Below, in pieces: positions 1 to 8,349 of a DNA stretch of 51,108 nucleotides. Location of the stretch: the NCBI GenBank assembly GCA_947628675.1, contig CANRAR010000007.1:1-51108 (forward strand), written 5' to 3'. Origin of the DNA: an uncultured Clostridia bacterium (GTDB lineage Bacteria; Bacillota; Clostridia; Christensenellales; Borkfalkiaceae). The position numbers and the translations under genes are program-made. The notes under the pieces are model-generated. The model was not told the origin of the DNA, searched no databases, and saw only the letters and a list, made by a program, of their open reading frames with translations. Every line of letters begins with the position of its first letter. Within the stretch, counting starts at the first letter, position 1.

Positions 1-7
1 GAACTTG

Positions 8-44
8 CTCCTTTGAGGTTTTTGGTGACACTTAAACTATATCA
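8..44 (-). promoter_or_regulatory. Probable promoter and RBS of a divergent gene starting off the left edge
   Basis: Read on the minus strand, an extended -10 (TGATATAGT, plus positions 36-44) is followed by AAAGGAG at plus positions 8-14. The start codon would then lie at or just beyond position 1. No convincing -35 box is present. Nothing of the gene itself is in the window, so its identity is unknown. The rest of positions 45-130 shows no gene. Confidence 0.3.
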
Positions 45-137
45 CATGGAGCGCCTTGTTCGCTATCTTTTTTCTATCGCCTTTGTCTCACATCTATTGT
101 AATCCTACAAAAAGGGCGTCCTCGTTTTACATTTCGT

Positions 138-166
138 TTGACTTTTGAATATTGCCGTGATATAAT
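138..166 (+). promoter_or_regulatory. Sigma-A promoter of the thioesterase gene, almost leaderless
   Basis: A -35 box TTGACT (138-143) and a perfect -10 box TATAAT (161-166) are separated by 17 bp. Only 8 bases separate the -10 box from the ATG at 175, so transcription should begin at or within about two bases of the start codon. No Shine-Dalgarno sequence precedes the ATG. Confidence 0.8.
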
Positions 167-174
167 TTTTCCGT

Positions 175-918
175 ATGGAAAAATATTGCAATACAAAGCA
201 ATATACGTTGCGTTATTCCGACTTCGATTTCAAGGACGAGCTCTCGCTCTTTTCCCTCCTTTCCCTCGTGCAGGAATCGGCGGGCGCGAGCGCAGATGAA
301 CTCGGCTTCGGCTACGATGCGCTCAAAAAGATCGGGTGCGGGTTCGTCGTCGTGAATACCTATTGCGAATTTTCCCGTCCCATTCGGCTGGGCGAGCAGA
401 TTTCTGTGGAGACGTGGCCGCTGCCGCCCCGCCATGTGATTTTTGAAAGGGACAGCCGTGTGCTCGCGGAGAGCGGAGAGGTGCTCGCAAATTTCGCCGC
501 GCGCTGGTGCCTCGTCGATCTCAAAAGTTTTACGCTCCAAACGCCCGAAAAACTCGGCGAAGTGCACGAAAATTGTCCGTACCGCGACGAAAAGACGGTG
601 GAAGTTTCCTCGTGGAAAATTCCCAAGATCGCGGGAAATTTGCGTTTTGCGCGCACCGTGCGCGTCTCCGACTGCGACCACTACCTCCACGCCAACAACG
701 CGAAGTACGCCGATTTCTTCATGGACTGCTTCACGATGGAGGAACTTGCATCCCGTCCCATCAAGGCGTTCCAAATTGCGTACATCAAGCAGGCGAAGGA
801 GGGCGAGACCCTCGAACTCTTCCGCGAGGACAGGGAGGGGGAGAGCATCTGCGAGGCGCGGGAAGGCGGCGAGCCCATCGCGCAGTTCCGCGTCTGGTTT
901 GCGGAGGCGAAAAAATGA
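175..918 (+). CDS. Acyl-ACP thioesterase (FatA/FatB-like, double hotdog fold)
   Basis: Probable acyl-acyl carrier protein thioesterase, releasing free fatty acids from acyl-ACP in the cytoplasm. The 247 residues fit the bacterial family. The N-terminal hotdog starts at QYTLRYSDFD (residues 9-18) and the second repeats the pattern at TVRVSDCDHYLHANNAKY (161-178). The start at 175 is supported because the conserved domain begins nine residues later, although there is no ribosome binding site and the promoter lies immediately upstream. Oddity: the family motif D-x-N-x-H in the second hotdog reads D168-H-Y170-L-H172, so the Asn is Tyr here; D168, H172 and the following N174-N175 are kept. The stop overlaps the next gene by ATGA. 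Substrate chain length cannot be read from sequence. Confidence 0.8.
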   Translation: MEKYCNTKQYTLRYSDFDFKDELSLFSLLSLVQESAGASADELGFGYDALKKIGCGFVVVNTYCEFSRPIRLGEQISVETWPLPPRHVIFERDSRVLAESGEVLANFAARWCLVDLKSFTLQTPEKLGEVHENCPYRDEKTVEVSSWKIPKIAGNLRFARTVRVSDCDHYLHANNAKYADFFMDCFTMEELASRPIKAFQIAYIKQAKEGETLELFREDREGESICEAREGGEPIAQFRVWFAEAKK

Positions 919-1388
919 GAGAGAAGGCGGACATCGTAAGATTTGTAAAGATCGTCAAGCGGCTGTTCTTCGTGTTCAGCATCGTCGCCATCTTCGCCGA
1001 GATGATCCTTCTCGTGTTCTCGTTCATGAACTACTTGGGCTGCATCATCGCCGCGTGTGTGCTGGGCGTGGGGTATCTCGCCCTCTACGGCGTTTACGCC
1101 CTCCGTGTTTCCATGGGGACGGTCATCGGCATCGACGTGACGGACAAAGTCGTGCACGTAAAGACCAAGCGCAAGACGTGGACGTACGACGTAAAGCGCG
1201 GCTGCGTGGGCATGAAGGTGAAGCGGAACAAATTCGTGGCTACCTTCCAGACGCAGGACTCGCGCGATAGTTTCATCTTTTACAGGCGCGTCTGGTTCTC
1301 GCCGCACGGCGAAGAGCAATTCACCGCCGACGAAATAAGAATGTTCTATCCCTCCCTCCCCGCCGCCGACGACGAAGAAGAGGAATAA
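915..1388 (+). CDS. Small membrane protein of unknown function
   Basis: A 157-residue protein not assigned to a named family. A short basic cytoplasmic N-terminus is followed by two membrane segments (about residues 16-36 and 40-65). A soluble C-terminal region of short beta-like stretches follows (IDVTDKVVHVKTKRKTWTYD), ending in an acidic tail DDEEEE. The layout of a two-helix hairpin followed by a PH-like beta domain resembles the proteins at 13468 and 28429, but no sequence similarity was demonstrated. It overlaps the thioesterase stop by ATGA and is presumably translated by coupling with it, which may hint at a lipid or envelope role. That role is inference only. Confidence 0.7.
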   Translation: MREKADIVRFVKIVKRLFFVFSIVAIFAEMILLVFSFMNYLGCIIAACVLGVGYLALYGVYALRVSMGTVIGIDVTDKVVHVKTKRKTWTYDVKRGCVGMKVKRNKFVATFQTQDSRDSFIFYRRVWFSPHGEEQFTADEIRMFYPSLPAADDEEEE

Positions 1389-1490
1389 AAAATCAAAAAT
1401 AAAAACCAAAAACCAAATCAAAAAATCAATATAGAATATCAAAAATCAAAATCAAAAATCCAAATCAAAAAATCAAATCAAAAAGCAAAG
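1389..1490 (+). repeat. A-rich degenerate AAATC repeat spacer
   Basis: About 100 bases between the membrane protein and argG consist almost only of A with regularly spaced TC or CC, as variations of CAAAATCAAAAA. G is almost absent, in strong contrast to the GC-rich genes on both sides. No open frame or clear hairpin is present. A TATAGAAT stretch near 1430 could serve as a -10 box but has no matching -35. Confidence 0.6.
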
Positions 1491-1509
1491 GATTTCAGGA
1501 GTTAGAGAA

Positions 1510-2736
1510 ATGGAAAAGAAAATCAAGAAAGTGGTGCTCGCGTATTCGGGCGGATTGGATACCTCCATCATCATCCCGTGGCTCAAGGAGAACTACGACG
1601 GGTGTGAAGTCATCGCGGTCTCGGGCGACGTGGGGCAGGGCACCGAACTCGATGGGCTCGAAGAAAAGGCCAAAAAGACGGGCGCCTCCAAGTTGTATGT
1701 GCTCGACCTCAAAAAGGAGTTCGTGGAGGACTACATCTTCCCGACCATGCAGGCGGGCGCGGTGTACGAGGACAAATACCTTTTGGGCACTTCCTTCGCC
1801 CGTCCCGTCATCGCAAAGGCCATCGTGGAGATCGCCAAGAAGGAACACGCCGACGCCATTTGTCACGGCTGCACGGGCAAGGGCAACGATCAGGTGCGTT
1901 TCGAACTCGCCATCAAGGCGTTCGCGCCCGAGATGAAGATCATCGCCCCGTGGCGCATCTGGAACATCAAGAGCCGCGAGGAGGAAATAGAGTACGCCGA
2001 GGCGCACAACATTCCCCTCAAGATCAACCGCGAGACCAACTATTCCAAGGATAAAAACCTGTGGCACCTCTCGCACGAGGGGCTGGACTTAGAGGAGCCT
2101 TCCAACGAGCCGCAGTACGAGAAGGCGGGCTTTTTGGAGATGGGCGTTTCGCCCCTGCAGGCGCCCGACGAGCCCACCTATGTGACGCTCCACTTTGAAA
2201 AGGGCGTTCCCACGATGCTCGACGGCAAGAAGGTGGGCGCCGTCGAACTCATCGAAAAACTCAACGAGATCGGCGGCAAAAACGGCGTCGGGCTTGCGGA
2301 CCTCGTGGAAAACCGCCTCGTCGGCATGAAGTCCCGCGGGGTGTACGAGACCCCCGGCGGCACCATTTTGTATGAAGCCCACAGGCTCCTCGAGACCATC
2401 ACCCTCGACAAGGCGACCATGCACTACAAGCAACTCGTCGCGGTGAAGTTCGGCGAGATGGTGTACGACGGGCAGTGGTTTACGCCCTTGCGCGAGGCGC
2501 TCTCCGCCTTCGTTTCCAAGACGCAGGAGACGGTGACGGGCGACGTGAAACTGCGCATCTACAAGGGGAACGTGACGAGCGCGGGCATCTCCTCGCCGTA
2601 CTCCCTGTACAGCGAAACGATCGCCACCTTCTCGGACGACGGCGGCGCGTACTCGCAGAAGGACAGCGAGGGCTTCATCAACCTCTTCGGCCTGCCCATC
2701 AAGGTGAAGGCGCTTTTGGACGCGCAAAGGAAATGA
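1510..2736 (+). CDS. argG: Argininosuccinate synthase
   Basis: Joins citrulline and aspartate with ATP to give argininosuccinate, the penultimate step of arginine synthesis. The 408 residues match the usual length. The N-terminal ATP-pyrophosphatase loop AYSGGLDTS lies at residues 11-19, and family stretches such as [13 protein letters not shown] and IGGKNGVG follow. The ATG is preceded by AGGAG (1497-1501) at good spacing. It is the first gene of the arginine cluster and overlaps argC by ATGA. argH, which usually accompanies argG and completes the pathway, is not in the window. Confidence 0.97.
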   Translation: MEKKIKKVVLAYSGGLDTSIIIPWLKENYDGCEVIAVSGDVGQGTELDGLEEKAKKTGASKLYVLDLKKEFVEDYIFPTMQAGAVYEDKYLLGTSFARPVIAKAIVEIAKKEHADAICHGCTGKGNDQVRFELAIKAFAPEMKIIAPWRIWNIKSREEEIEYAEAHNIPLKINRETNYSKDKNLWHLSHEGLDLEEPSNEPQYEKAGFLEMGVSPLQAPDEPTYVTLHFEKGVPTMLDGKKVGAVELIEKLNEIGGKNGVGLADLVENRLVGMKSRGVYETPGGTILYEAHRLLETITLDKATMHYKQLVAVKFGEMVYDGQWFTPLREALSAFVSKTQETVTGDVKLRIYKGNVTSAGISSPYSLYSETIATFSDDGGAYSQKDSEGFINLFGLPIKVKALLDAQRK

Positions 2737-3662
2737 TCCGCGCATTCATCGACGGCAAGGCGGGAACGACCGGCCTGCAAATCTACGAGCGGCTCTCCTT
2801 GCGCGGGGACGTGGAACTTCTGACCCTCCCCGAAGAGAAGCGGAAGGACGCGGCGGCGCGGAGGGAGGCGATGAACGCGGCGGACGTCGTGTTTTTGTGC
2901 CTGCCCGACGACGCGGCGCGCGAGGCGGTGGGGCTCGTGGAAAACCCCGCGACCGTCGTCATCGACGCCTCGACGGCGCACCGCACCGAGGAGGGGTGGG
3001 CATACGGCTTTCCCGAACTTGCGCCCTCGTTCCGCGAAAAAATTGCGGGAAGTAGGCGCATCGCCAACCCCGGGTGCTACGCGAGCGGGTTTCTCGCCAT
3101 CGTCTATCCGCTCGTCGCGGGCGGCATCGTCGCCCCCGACTATCCCTTCGTCTGCCACGCCGTGAGCGGCTACTCTGGCGCGGGCAAAAAGGGCATCGCG
3201 GAGTACGAGGAGGAGGGCAGGAGCGAACTTTTGAAGGCGCCGCGCCTCTATGCCTTGACCCTTTCGCACAAGCACCTGCCCGAAATGACGAAAATTGCGG
3301 GACTTTCCCATCCGCCCGTCTTTAACCCGTATGTGTGCGACTTTTACGCGGGAATGACGGTCTCCGTGCCCCTGCATCGGCGGCTTTTGCAGAAAAATTG
3401 GGGGAAAGATGACATTTTTGGCTATTTTGCAGAGTACTATGACAGACATAGGTTTATCTCTGTGACGCAAAATTCCGAAAACGGGTACCTCTCCGCGGCA
3501 AAACTCGTGGGCACCAATCTGCTGGAAATTTTCGTCGGCGGCAATGAGGAGCAGATCCAGCTCTCGGCGCGGCTCGATAACCTCGGCAAGGGGGCTTCGG
3601 GCGCGGCGGTGCAGAACATGAATCTCGCGCTGGGGCTTGACGAAACGCTCGGCTTATGTTAA
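2733..3662 (+). CDS. argC: N-acetyl-gamma-glutamyl-phosphate reductase, short (type 2) form
   Basis: Reduces N-acetylglutamyl phosphate to the semialdehyde with NADPH, the third step of ornithine synthesis. The start at 2733 gives 309 residues beginning [14 protein letters not shown], which is the nucleotide-binding loop of the short ArgC class rather than the roughly 345-residue form common in Firmicutes. The active-site cysteine is C115 in NPGCYASG. The start codon overlaps the argG stop (ATGA), so an upstream in-frame extension running through argG is not real. Confidence 0.95.
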   Translation: MIRAFIDGKAGTTGLQIYERLSLRGDVELLTLPEEKRKDAAARREAMNAADVVFLCLPDDAAREAVGLVENPATVVIDASTAHRTEEGWAYGFPELAPSFREKIAGSRRIANPGCYASGFLAIVYPLVAGGIVAPDYPFVCHAVSGYSGAGKKGIAEYEEEGRSELLKAPRLYALTLSHKHLPEMTKIAGLSHPPVFNPYVCDFYAGMTVSVPLHRRLLQKNWGKDDIFGYFAEYYDRHRFISVTQNSENGYLSAAKLVGTNLLEIFVGGNEEQIQLSARLDNLGKGASGAAVQNMNLALGLDETLGLC

Positions 3663-3680
3663 AATAACAAGGATAACTGT

Positions 3681-4895
3681 ATGATAAAGAAAATCGCGGG
3701 CGGCGTGTGTGCGCCCAAGGGATTCCGCGCGAACGGCGTTCACTGCGGCATCCGCAAAAACAAAGACAAAAAAGACCTCGCCCTCATCGTGAGCGACGTG
3801 CGCTGTGCGGCGGCGGGGGTGTATACTTCCAACCTCGTGAAGGGCGCGCCCATTCTGGTGACGAAAGCGCACCTTGCGGACGGGTATGCGCGCGCCGTCA
3901 TCGTGAACAGCGGCAACGCCAACACCTGCAACGCGGACGGCATCGAGATCGCGGAGGGGATGTGTGCCCTCGTCGAGAAGTTCGCGGGCATCCCCGCGGG
4001 CGATGTTTTGGTCGCCTCGACGGGCGTCATCGGGCAAAAACTTTCGCTCGAACCCATCGAGGGGGGCATGGAGGCGCTCGTGAAGGGGCTCGGCGCGGGG
4101 AGTTCCGCCGCGGCGGAGGCCATCATGACGACGGATACCTACAAAAAAGAGGTCTCCTTCGCCTTTGAAGTGGGCGGAAAGCCCTGCCGCATCGGGGCGA
4201 TCGCCAAGGGCGTGGGCATGATCTGCCCCAATATGGCGACGATGCTCTGCTTTGTGACGACGGACGCCGCCATTTCCCCCGCAATGCTGCAACGGGCGCT
4301 TATAGAGGACGTGAAGTCGTCTTTCAATATGCTCTCCGTTGACCGCGACACTTCCACCAACGATACGCTGTGCATTATGGCGAGCGGGCTTGCGGGCAAC
4401 GCCGAAATTGCGGCGGCGGGGGCGGACTTTAACGCCTTCAAACGGGCGCTTCATAAAGTGACGGTGGCGCTCTGCCGTATGCTTGCCGCCGACGGCGAGG
4501 GGGCGACGAAACTCCTTCAATGCACCGTAAAGGGGGCAAAGACGAGAAGAGATGCGCGCCGCGCCGCCAAGGCCGTGGTGTGCTCCGACCTTCTGAAGGC
4601 CGCGATGTTCGGCGCCGACGCCAACTGGGGCAGGGTGCTGTGCGCGCTCGGCTACTCGGGCGCCGACCTCGACGTCACGAAGATCGACGTGGATTTTCGT
4701 TCCAAGGCGGGCATTTTGCCCGTGTGCAGAGACGGCGCGGGCGTGGAGTTCTCCGAAGAATTTGCAAAGCAGGTGCTCTCGGAGAAGGAAATTGACATCG
4801 ACGTGCGCGTGGGCGGCGGCCGCGGATGCGCCACGGCGTGGGGGTGCGACCTCACCTACGACTACGTGAAGATCAACGGCGATTATAGGACGTGA
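3681..4895 (+). CDS. argJ: Bifunctional ornithine acetyltransferase / N-acetylglutamate synthase
   Basis: Transfers the acetyl group from N-acetylornithine to glutamate, recycling acetyl in the cyclic arginine pathway; many members can also use acetyl-CoA. The family self-cleaves before a Thr nucleophile. Here the site is in GMICPNMATML with the predicted cut between A186 and T187. Length 404 matches the family. With argJ present and no argA or argE seen nearby, the cyclic pathway is implied. The 18-base gap to argC contains AAGGATAA as a ribosome binding site. Confidence 0.96.
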   Translation: MIKKIAGGVCAPKGFRANGVHCGIRKNKDKKDLALIVSDVRCAAAGVYTSNLVKGAPILVTKAHLADGYARAVIVNSGNANTCNADGIEIAEGMCALVEKFAGIPAGDVLVASTGVIGQKLSLEPIEGGMEALVKGLGAGSSAAAEAIMTTDTYKKEVSFAFEVGGKPCRIGAIAKGVGMICPNMATMLCFVTTDAAISPAMLQRALIEDVKSSFNMLSVDRDTSTNDTLCIMASGLAGNAEIAAAGADFNAFKRALHKVTVALCRMLAADGEGATKLLQCTVKGAKTRRDARRAAKAVVCSDLLKAAMFGADANWGRVLCALGYSGADLDVTKIDVDFRSKAGILPVCRDGAGVEFSEEFAKQVLSEKEIDIDVRVGGGRGCATAWGCDLTYDYVKINGDYRT

Positions 4896-4928
4896 TCGCG
4901 CAAATAAGACACGATTGCCCGCAAAAAA

Positions 4929-5100
4929 GATACACTCGCCGCCTGTGGCGGCTCGGTATGAGGGGACGGCGAGAGAGGCTCCTCCCTCTGTGTCCCCCTC
5001 CTCGGAGAGGAAGGGGATAGCGTTCGGACTTCGTTCTTCGGGATCCTTCGAGGATAGACTCTCGTGGACTGCGTTCAGTCGTTTCGGCTCAGGATGACGC
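4929..5100 (+). repeat. Dispersed palindromic repeat element between argJ and argB
   Basis: The 251-base gap between argJ and argB holds no credible gene but is a chain of hairpins. The first unit is GATACACTCG, a hairpin CCGCC-TGT-GGCGG, then CTCGGTATGAGG; the same flanks recur around a different hairpin at 32118-32178. Next come an imperfect CCCCTCCTC/GAGGAAGGGG hairpin near 5000-5025, ATCCTTCGAGGAT near 5043-5055, and GACTCTCG..CAGTC. The element ends near 5097; read on the minus strand that end is GTCATCCTGAGCC, a motif I recall as recurrent in intergenic repeats of many bacteria. It was probably mobilised as a non-autonomous element. Confidence 0.55.
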
Positions 5101-5146
5101 GTTTACCAAGCACGGGGCGGGGCGGAACAGAAAAACAGGTAGAATT

Positions 5147-6004
5147 ATGGATATAAAACAGCAACAGGCGGAATTTTTGCTCGAGGCGATGCCGTATATC
5201 GAGAAATACCGCGATAAGATCCTCGTCATCAAGTACGGCGGAAACGCCATGACCGACGACGCGCTGAAACAGTCCGTCATGCGCGATCTCACCATCCTCC
5301 GCTTCGTGGGCATCAAAGTGGTGCTCGTGCACGGCGGAGGCCCTGAGATCACCGAGACCCTCTCCCGTATGGGGATAAGTTCGCGCTTCGTAAACGGCCT
5401 GCGCTACACCGACGCGGAGACCGCCGAAGTCGTACGCATGGTGCTCGCGGGGAAAGTGAATAAGTCGCTCGTGCATATGCTCGGCGCGCTCGGCGCGAAC
5501 GCCGTGGGGCTCTCGGGCATCGACGGAAATATGCTGCTCTGCTCCAAGGAGAACGAGGCGCTGGGCTTCGTCGGCAAGATCGAGGCCGTGGATACGGGGC
5601 TCATCCTCTCCTGCCTCGGCGCGGGGTACCTGCCCGTCATCTCCACCGTCGGCTACGACAACGAGGGCAATATCTACAACGTCAATGCCGATACGGCGGC
5701 CTCCGCCATTGCGGGCGCATTGAAAGCCGAGAGCCTCATTCTAATGACGGACATCAAGGGGCTCATGCGCGATAAAGACGACGAGGACAGCCTCATTCGC
5801 AAGGTGTACGTCTCGGATATTCCCGCGCTCGTGAAGGAGGGCATCATCTCGGGCGGCATGATCCCCAAGGTGCAGTGCTGCCGCGAGGCCATCCGCAAGG
5901 GCGTGGGACGGGTTTTCATCACCGACGGACGGGTGAAACACTCCATTTTGCTCGAACTGCTCTCCGATGAGGGAATGGGCACGATGTTTGTAAAGGGCGA
6001 CTGA
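5147..6004 (+). CDS. argB: Acetylglutamate kinase
   Basis: Phosphorylates N-acetylglutamate, the second step of the pathway and usually the point of arginine feedback. The 285 residues contain the amino-acid kinase motifs IKYGGNAM (K29), VLVHGGGPEI and NVNADTAAS. The N-terminal helix before the kinase fold (residues 1-24, MDIKQQQAEF onward) is the feature seen in arginine-inhibited hexameric enzymes, so feedback inhibition is likely by family knowledge. The ribosome binding site is weak (CAGGTAG). An intrinsic terminator follows directly. Confidence 0.96.
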   Translation: MDIKQQQAEFLLEAMPYIEKYRDKILVIKYGGNAMTDDALKQSVMRDLTILRFVGIKVVLVHGGGPEITETLSRMGISSRFVNGLRYTDAETAEVVRMVLAGKVNKSLVHMLGALGANAVGLSGIDGNMLLCSKENEALGFVGKIEAVDTGLILSCLGAGYLPVISTVGYDNEGNIYNVNADTAASAIAGALKAESLILMTDIKGLMRDKDDEDSLIRKVYVSDIPALVKEGIISGGMIPKVQCCREAIRKGVGRVFITDGRVKHSILLELLSDEGMGTMFVKGD

Positions 6005-6032
6005 AAGGGGCGACCGAGGGGTCACCCTTTTT
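6004..6032 (+). terminator. Intrinsic terminator after argB
   Basis: AAAGGG-gc-GACC-gagg-GGTC-a-CCCTTT followed by more T forms a hairpin with a U-tract starting at the argB stop codon. It divides the arginine cluster, so argD onward needs read-through or its own promoter. Confidence 0.7.
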
Positions 6033-6057
6033 CACGAAAAAAGAGGGAGTTTGGAAT

Positions 6058-6091
6058 AAAATTCTATTTTTCCTCGGAAAAATAGAATTTT
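6058..6091 (+). promoter_or_regulatory. Perfect 16-bp AT-rich palindrome upstream of argD
   Basis: Arms 6058-6073 and 6076-6091 are perfect reverse complements around a two-base centre (TC). The arm reads AAAATTCTATTTTTCC. It lies between the argB terminator and the argD start. It could be a protein binding site or a structured leader. It does not match the ArgR box consensus closely enough to call it one. Confidence 0.6.
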
Positions 6092-6122
6092 CCCAAAAAT
6101 TGTTTCAAAAGCAGGGAAAGAT

Positions 6123-7286
6123 ATGGCGGAATTTGCGGAAATCAAACAGTTGGACGAGACCTATCTCGCGCACACGTACGGGCGGTATCCCGTCGCCTTC
6201 GAGGGCGGCGAGGGGGCGACCCTGTACGGCGTGGACGGCAGGGAATACATCGACTTCGGCGCGGGCATCGCGGTGAACATCTTCGGCGTCAACGACCCCG
6301 CATGGAAGGCGGCGGTAAAGGCGCAACTCGATAAAGTTCAGCACGTGAGCAACTATTATTACTCCGAGCCCACGGTGCGGCTCGCTGAACTTCTGTGCCA
6401 AAAGACGGGTGCAAGGCGGGTGTTCTTCGGCAACTCGGGCGCGGAGGCCAACGAGTGCGCCTTCAAGACGGCGCGCAAGTACTCCTTCATGAAGTACGGC
6501 GCGGGCAGAAGCGACATCGTCTCCCTGAACGGAAGTTTCCACGGCAGGACGCTCTTCACCCTCACGGCGACGGGGCAGGACGAATTTCACAGGTATTTCG
6601 ACCCGTTCGCGGGCGGCGTGAAGTATGCCGACCCCAACCTTGCGAGCGTGAAGCGGGCGGCGGAGAAGGCGTGTGCCGTCGTCATCGAGTGCATTCAGGG
6701 CGAGGGCGGCGTGAAGGCGTTAAATCCCGAATTTGTGCGCGCGCTGGCGGACTTTTGCAGGGAGAGGGACATCCTCCTCATCTGCGACGAAGTGCAATGC
6801 GGCATGGGCAGAACGGGGAAATTTTCCGCCTACGAAAACTACGGCATTGCGCCCGACATCGTGACGCTTGCCAAGGGGCTCGCGGGGGGACTGCCCATCG
6901 GCGCGTGTCTCTTCTATGACAAAACGGCGGACGTATTGCAGCCGGGCGACCATGGCTCGACCTTCGGCGGCAACCCCGTGGCGTGTGCGGGGGGCATCTC
7001 TGTCGTCTCGCGGCTGACGGACGAATTTTTGCTCGAAGTGCAGGGCAAGGCCGCCTATCTGCGCGCCAAACTCAAGGGCTTTGACGGCGTGGAGGATGTG
7101 ACGGGGCTGGGGCTCATGATCGGCATCCATACGAAAAAACCCGCCAAGGAAATTGCACAGAAATGTTTGGAGAGGGGGGTGCTTGTTCTCACCGCGCACG
7201 ACGTGGTGCGGCTTCTTCCGCCCCTCACAATTACGAAAAATGAAATGGACGGTGGGCTTTCCGTCCTCAAAGAGGTACTCAAATGA
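6123..7286 (+). CDS. argD: Acetylornithine aminotransferase
   Basis: PLP-dependent class III aminotransferase converting N-acetylglutamate semialdehyde to N-acetylornithine; members often also act on succinyl-diaminopimelate semialdehyde. The 387 residues show FGNSGAEANE, SFHGRT, ICDEVQCGMGRTG and the PLP lysine K251 in TLAKGLAGGLP. CAGGGAAAG precedes the ATG. The end overlaps argF by ATGA. Confidence 0.95.
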   Translation: MAEFAEIKQLDETYLAHTYGRYPVAFEGGEGATLYGVDGREYIDFGAGIAVNIFGVNDPAWKAAVKAQLDKVQHVSNYYYSEPTVRLAELLCQKTGARRVFFGNSGAEANECAFKTARKYSFMKYGAGRSDIVSLNGSFHGRTLFTLTATGQDEFHRYFDPFAGGVKYADPNLASVKRAAEKACAVVIECIQGEGGVKALNPEFVRALADFCRERDILLICDEVQCGMGRTGKFSAYENYGIAPDIVTLAKGLAGGLPIGACLFYDKTADVLQPGDHGSTFGGNPVACAGGISVVSRLTDEFLLEVQGKAAYLRAKLKGFDGVEDVTGLGLMIGIHTKKPAKEIAQKCLERGVLVLTAHDVVRLLPPLTITKNEMDGGLSVLKEVLK

Positions 7287-8185
7287 AACATTTACTCAAA
7301 CTTGCCGACCTTTCGCGCGAGGAAATTCTCTCCATTCTCAACCTTGCCGACCAACTCAAATACGAGCGCAAGAACGGCGTGTTCACCCACCACTTGCAGG
7401 GGAAGAAACTCGGCATGATCTTCCAAAAATCTTCGACGCGCACCCGCGTCTCCTTTGAGACGGGGATGTACGAACTCGGCGGCTATGCGCTGTTCCTCTC
7501 CGACAGAGATCTGCAGATCGGCAGAGGCGAGCCCGTGGAGGACACGGCGCGCGTCCTTTCGCGCTACCTCGACGGCATCATGATCCGCACCTTCGAGCAG
7601 AAGGAGGTGGAGGATCTTGCAAAGTACGGCTCTATTCCCATCATCAACGGGCTCACCGACTACTGCCACCCCTGCCAGGTGCTCGCCGACCTCATGACCA
7701 TCCGCGAGTACAAAGGGGCGTTCAAGGGGCTCAAGATGTGCTTTGTCGGCGACGGCAACAACATGGCGAACTCCCTCATGGTGGGAGCCATCAAGACGGG
7801 CATGGAGTTCTCCATCGCCTGCCCCAAGGGCTACGAGCCCGACGCGGCGCTCATGGAATGGGCGAAGAAGGAGGGGACGTTCACCATGACGACGAACCCC
7901 GAAGAGGCGGCAATGAATGCCGACGTCATCTACACCGACGTTTGGGCTTCCATGGGACAGGAAGGGGAGAAGGAGAAGCGCGAGAAGGCGTTCAAAGATT
8001 TCTGCGTGGACGAAAAGGTGATGGCGGCTGCCAAGCCCGACGCGATGGTGCTGCACTGCTTGCCCGCGCACCGCGGCGAGGAGATCACGGCGGAGGTCTT
8101 TGAGGCACACGCCGATGAAATTTTCGAAGAGGCGGAGAACCGCCTCCACGCGCAGAAGGCCGTGCTCGTAAAATTATTGAAATAA
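7283..8185 (+). CDS. argF: Ornithine carbamoyltransferase
   Basis: Condenses ornithine with carbamoyl phosphate to citrulline. The 300 residues carry the carbamoyl-phosphate motif SSTRTR (50-55), HPCQVLADL, and the ornithine-side motif HCLPAHRG near residue 258. Translational coupling with argD (ATGA) and the adjacent carA and carB genes, which supply its substrate, fit an anabolic role. Confidence 0.97.
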   Translation: MKHLLKLADLSREEILSILNLADQLKYERKNGVFTHHLQGKKLGMIFQKSSTRTRVSFETGMYELGGYALFLSDRDLQIGRGEPVEDTARVLSRYLDGIMIRTFEQKEVEDLAKYGSIPIINGLTDYCHPCQVLADLMTIREYKGAFKGLKMCFVGDGNNMANSLMVGAIKTGMEFSIACPKGYEPDAALMEWAKKEGTFTMTTNPEEAAMNADVIYTDVWASMGQEGEKEKREKAFKDFCVDEKVMAAAKPDAMVLHCLPAHRGEEITAEVFEAHADEIFEEAENRLHAQKAVLVKLLK

Positions 8186-8349
8186 TTTCGTTTCCGATTT
8201 TACGAAAGGCAGGACGCCTCTTTCTATGAACGAGCAAGCCAAGGAGAACGCGTAAGCGACGACGGGAGTGTACAAAGACGTACATGACCGAGGAGCGCGC
8301 AAGTTCGACACAGGATTGCGAAGTTCAGAGGAAGAGGAACGAGGTTGAT
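8186..8349 (+). other. Intergenic region between argF and carA
   Basis: No gene is supported in these 164 bases. A weak terminator-like hairpin GAAAGGC-aggac-GCCTCTTTC occupies 8204-8224. The remainder is G- and A-rich with a GTAC...GTAC pair near 8269-8284 and no recognisable riboswitch or promoter. A pyrimidine-responsive leader would be expected here by analogy but cannot be shown. Confidence 0.4.

Noticed and set aside
1-130. End of an insertion sequence at the left edge
   Set aside because: The promoter and RBS pointing leftward suggest a gene just outside, but no terminal inverted repeat or transposase codons are inside the window.
1495-2745. Long open frames on the minus strand opposite argG and most other genes
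   Set aside because: High GC and codon bias make antisense frames open; they lack ribosome binding sites and family motifs, while the plus-strand frames are clear enzymes.
4915-5097. 60-codon plus-strand frame between argJ and argB
   Set aside because: It runs across a hairpin-rich repeat element and has no ribosome binding site or family features.
8186-8349. Riboswitch or PyrR-type leader before carA
   Set aside because: No conserved aptamer features or anti-terminator/terminator pair could be recognised by eye.
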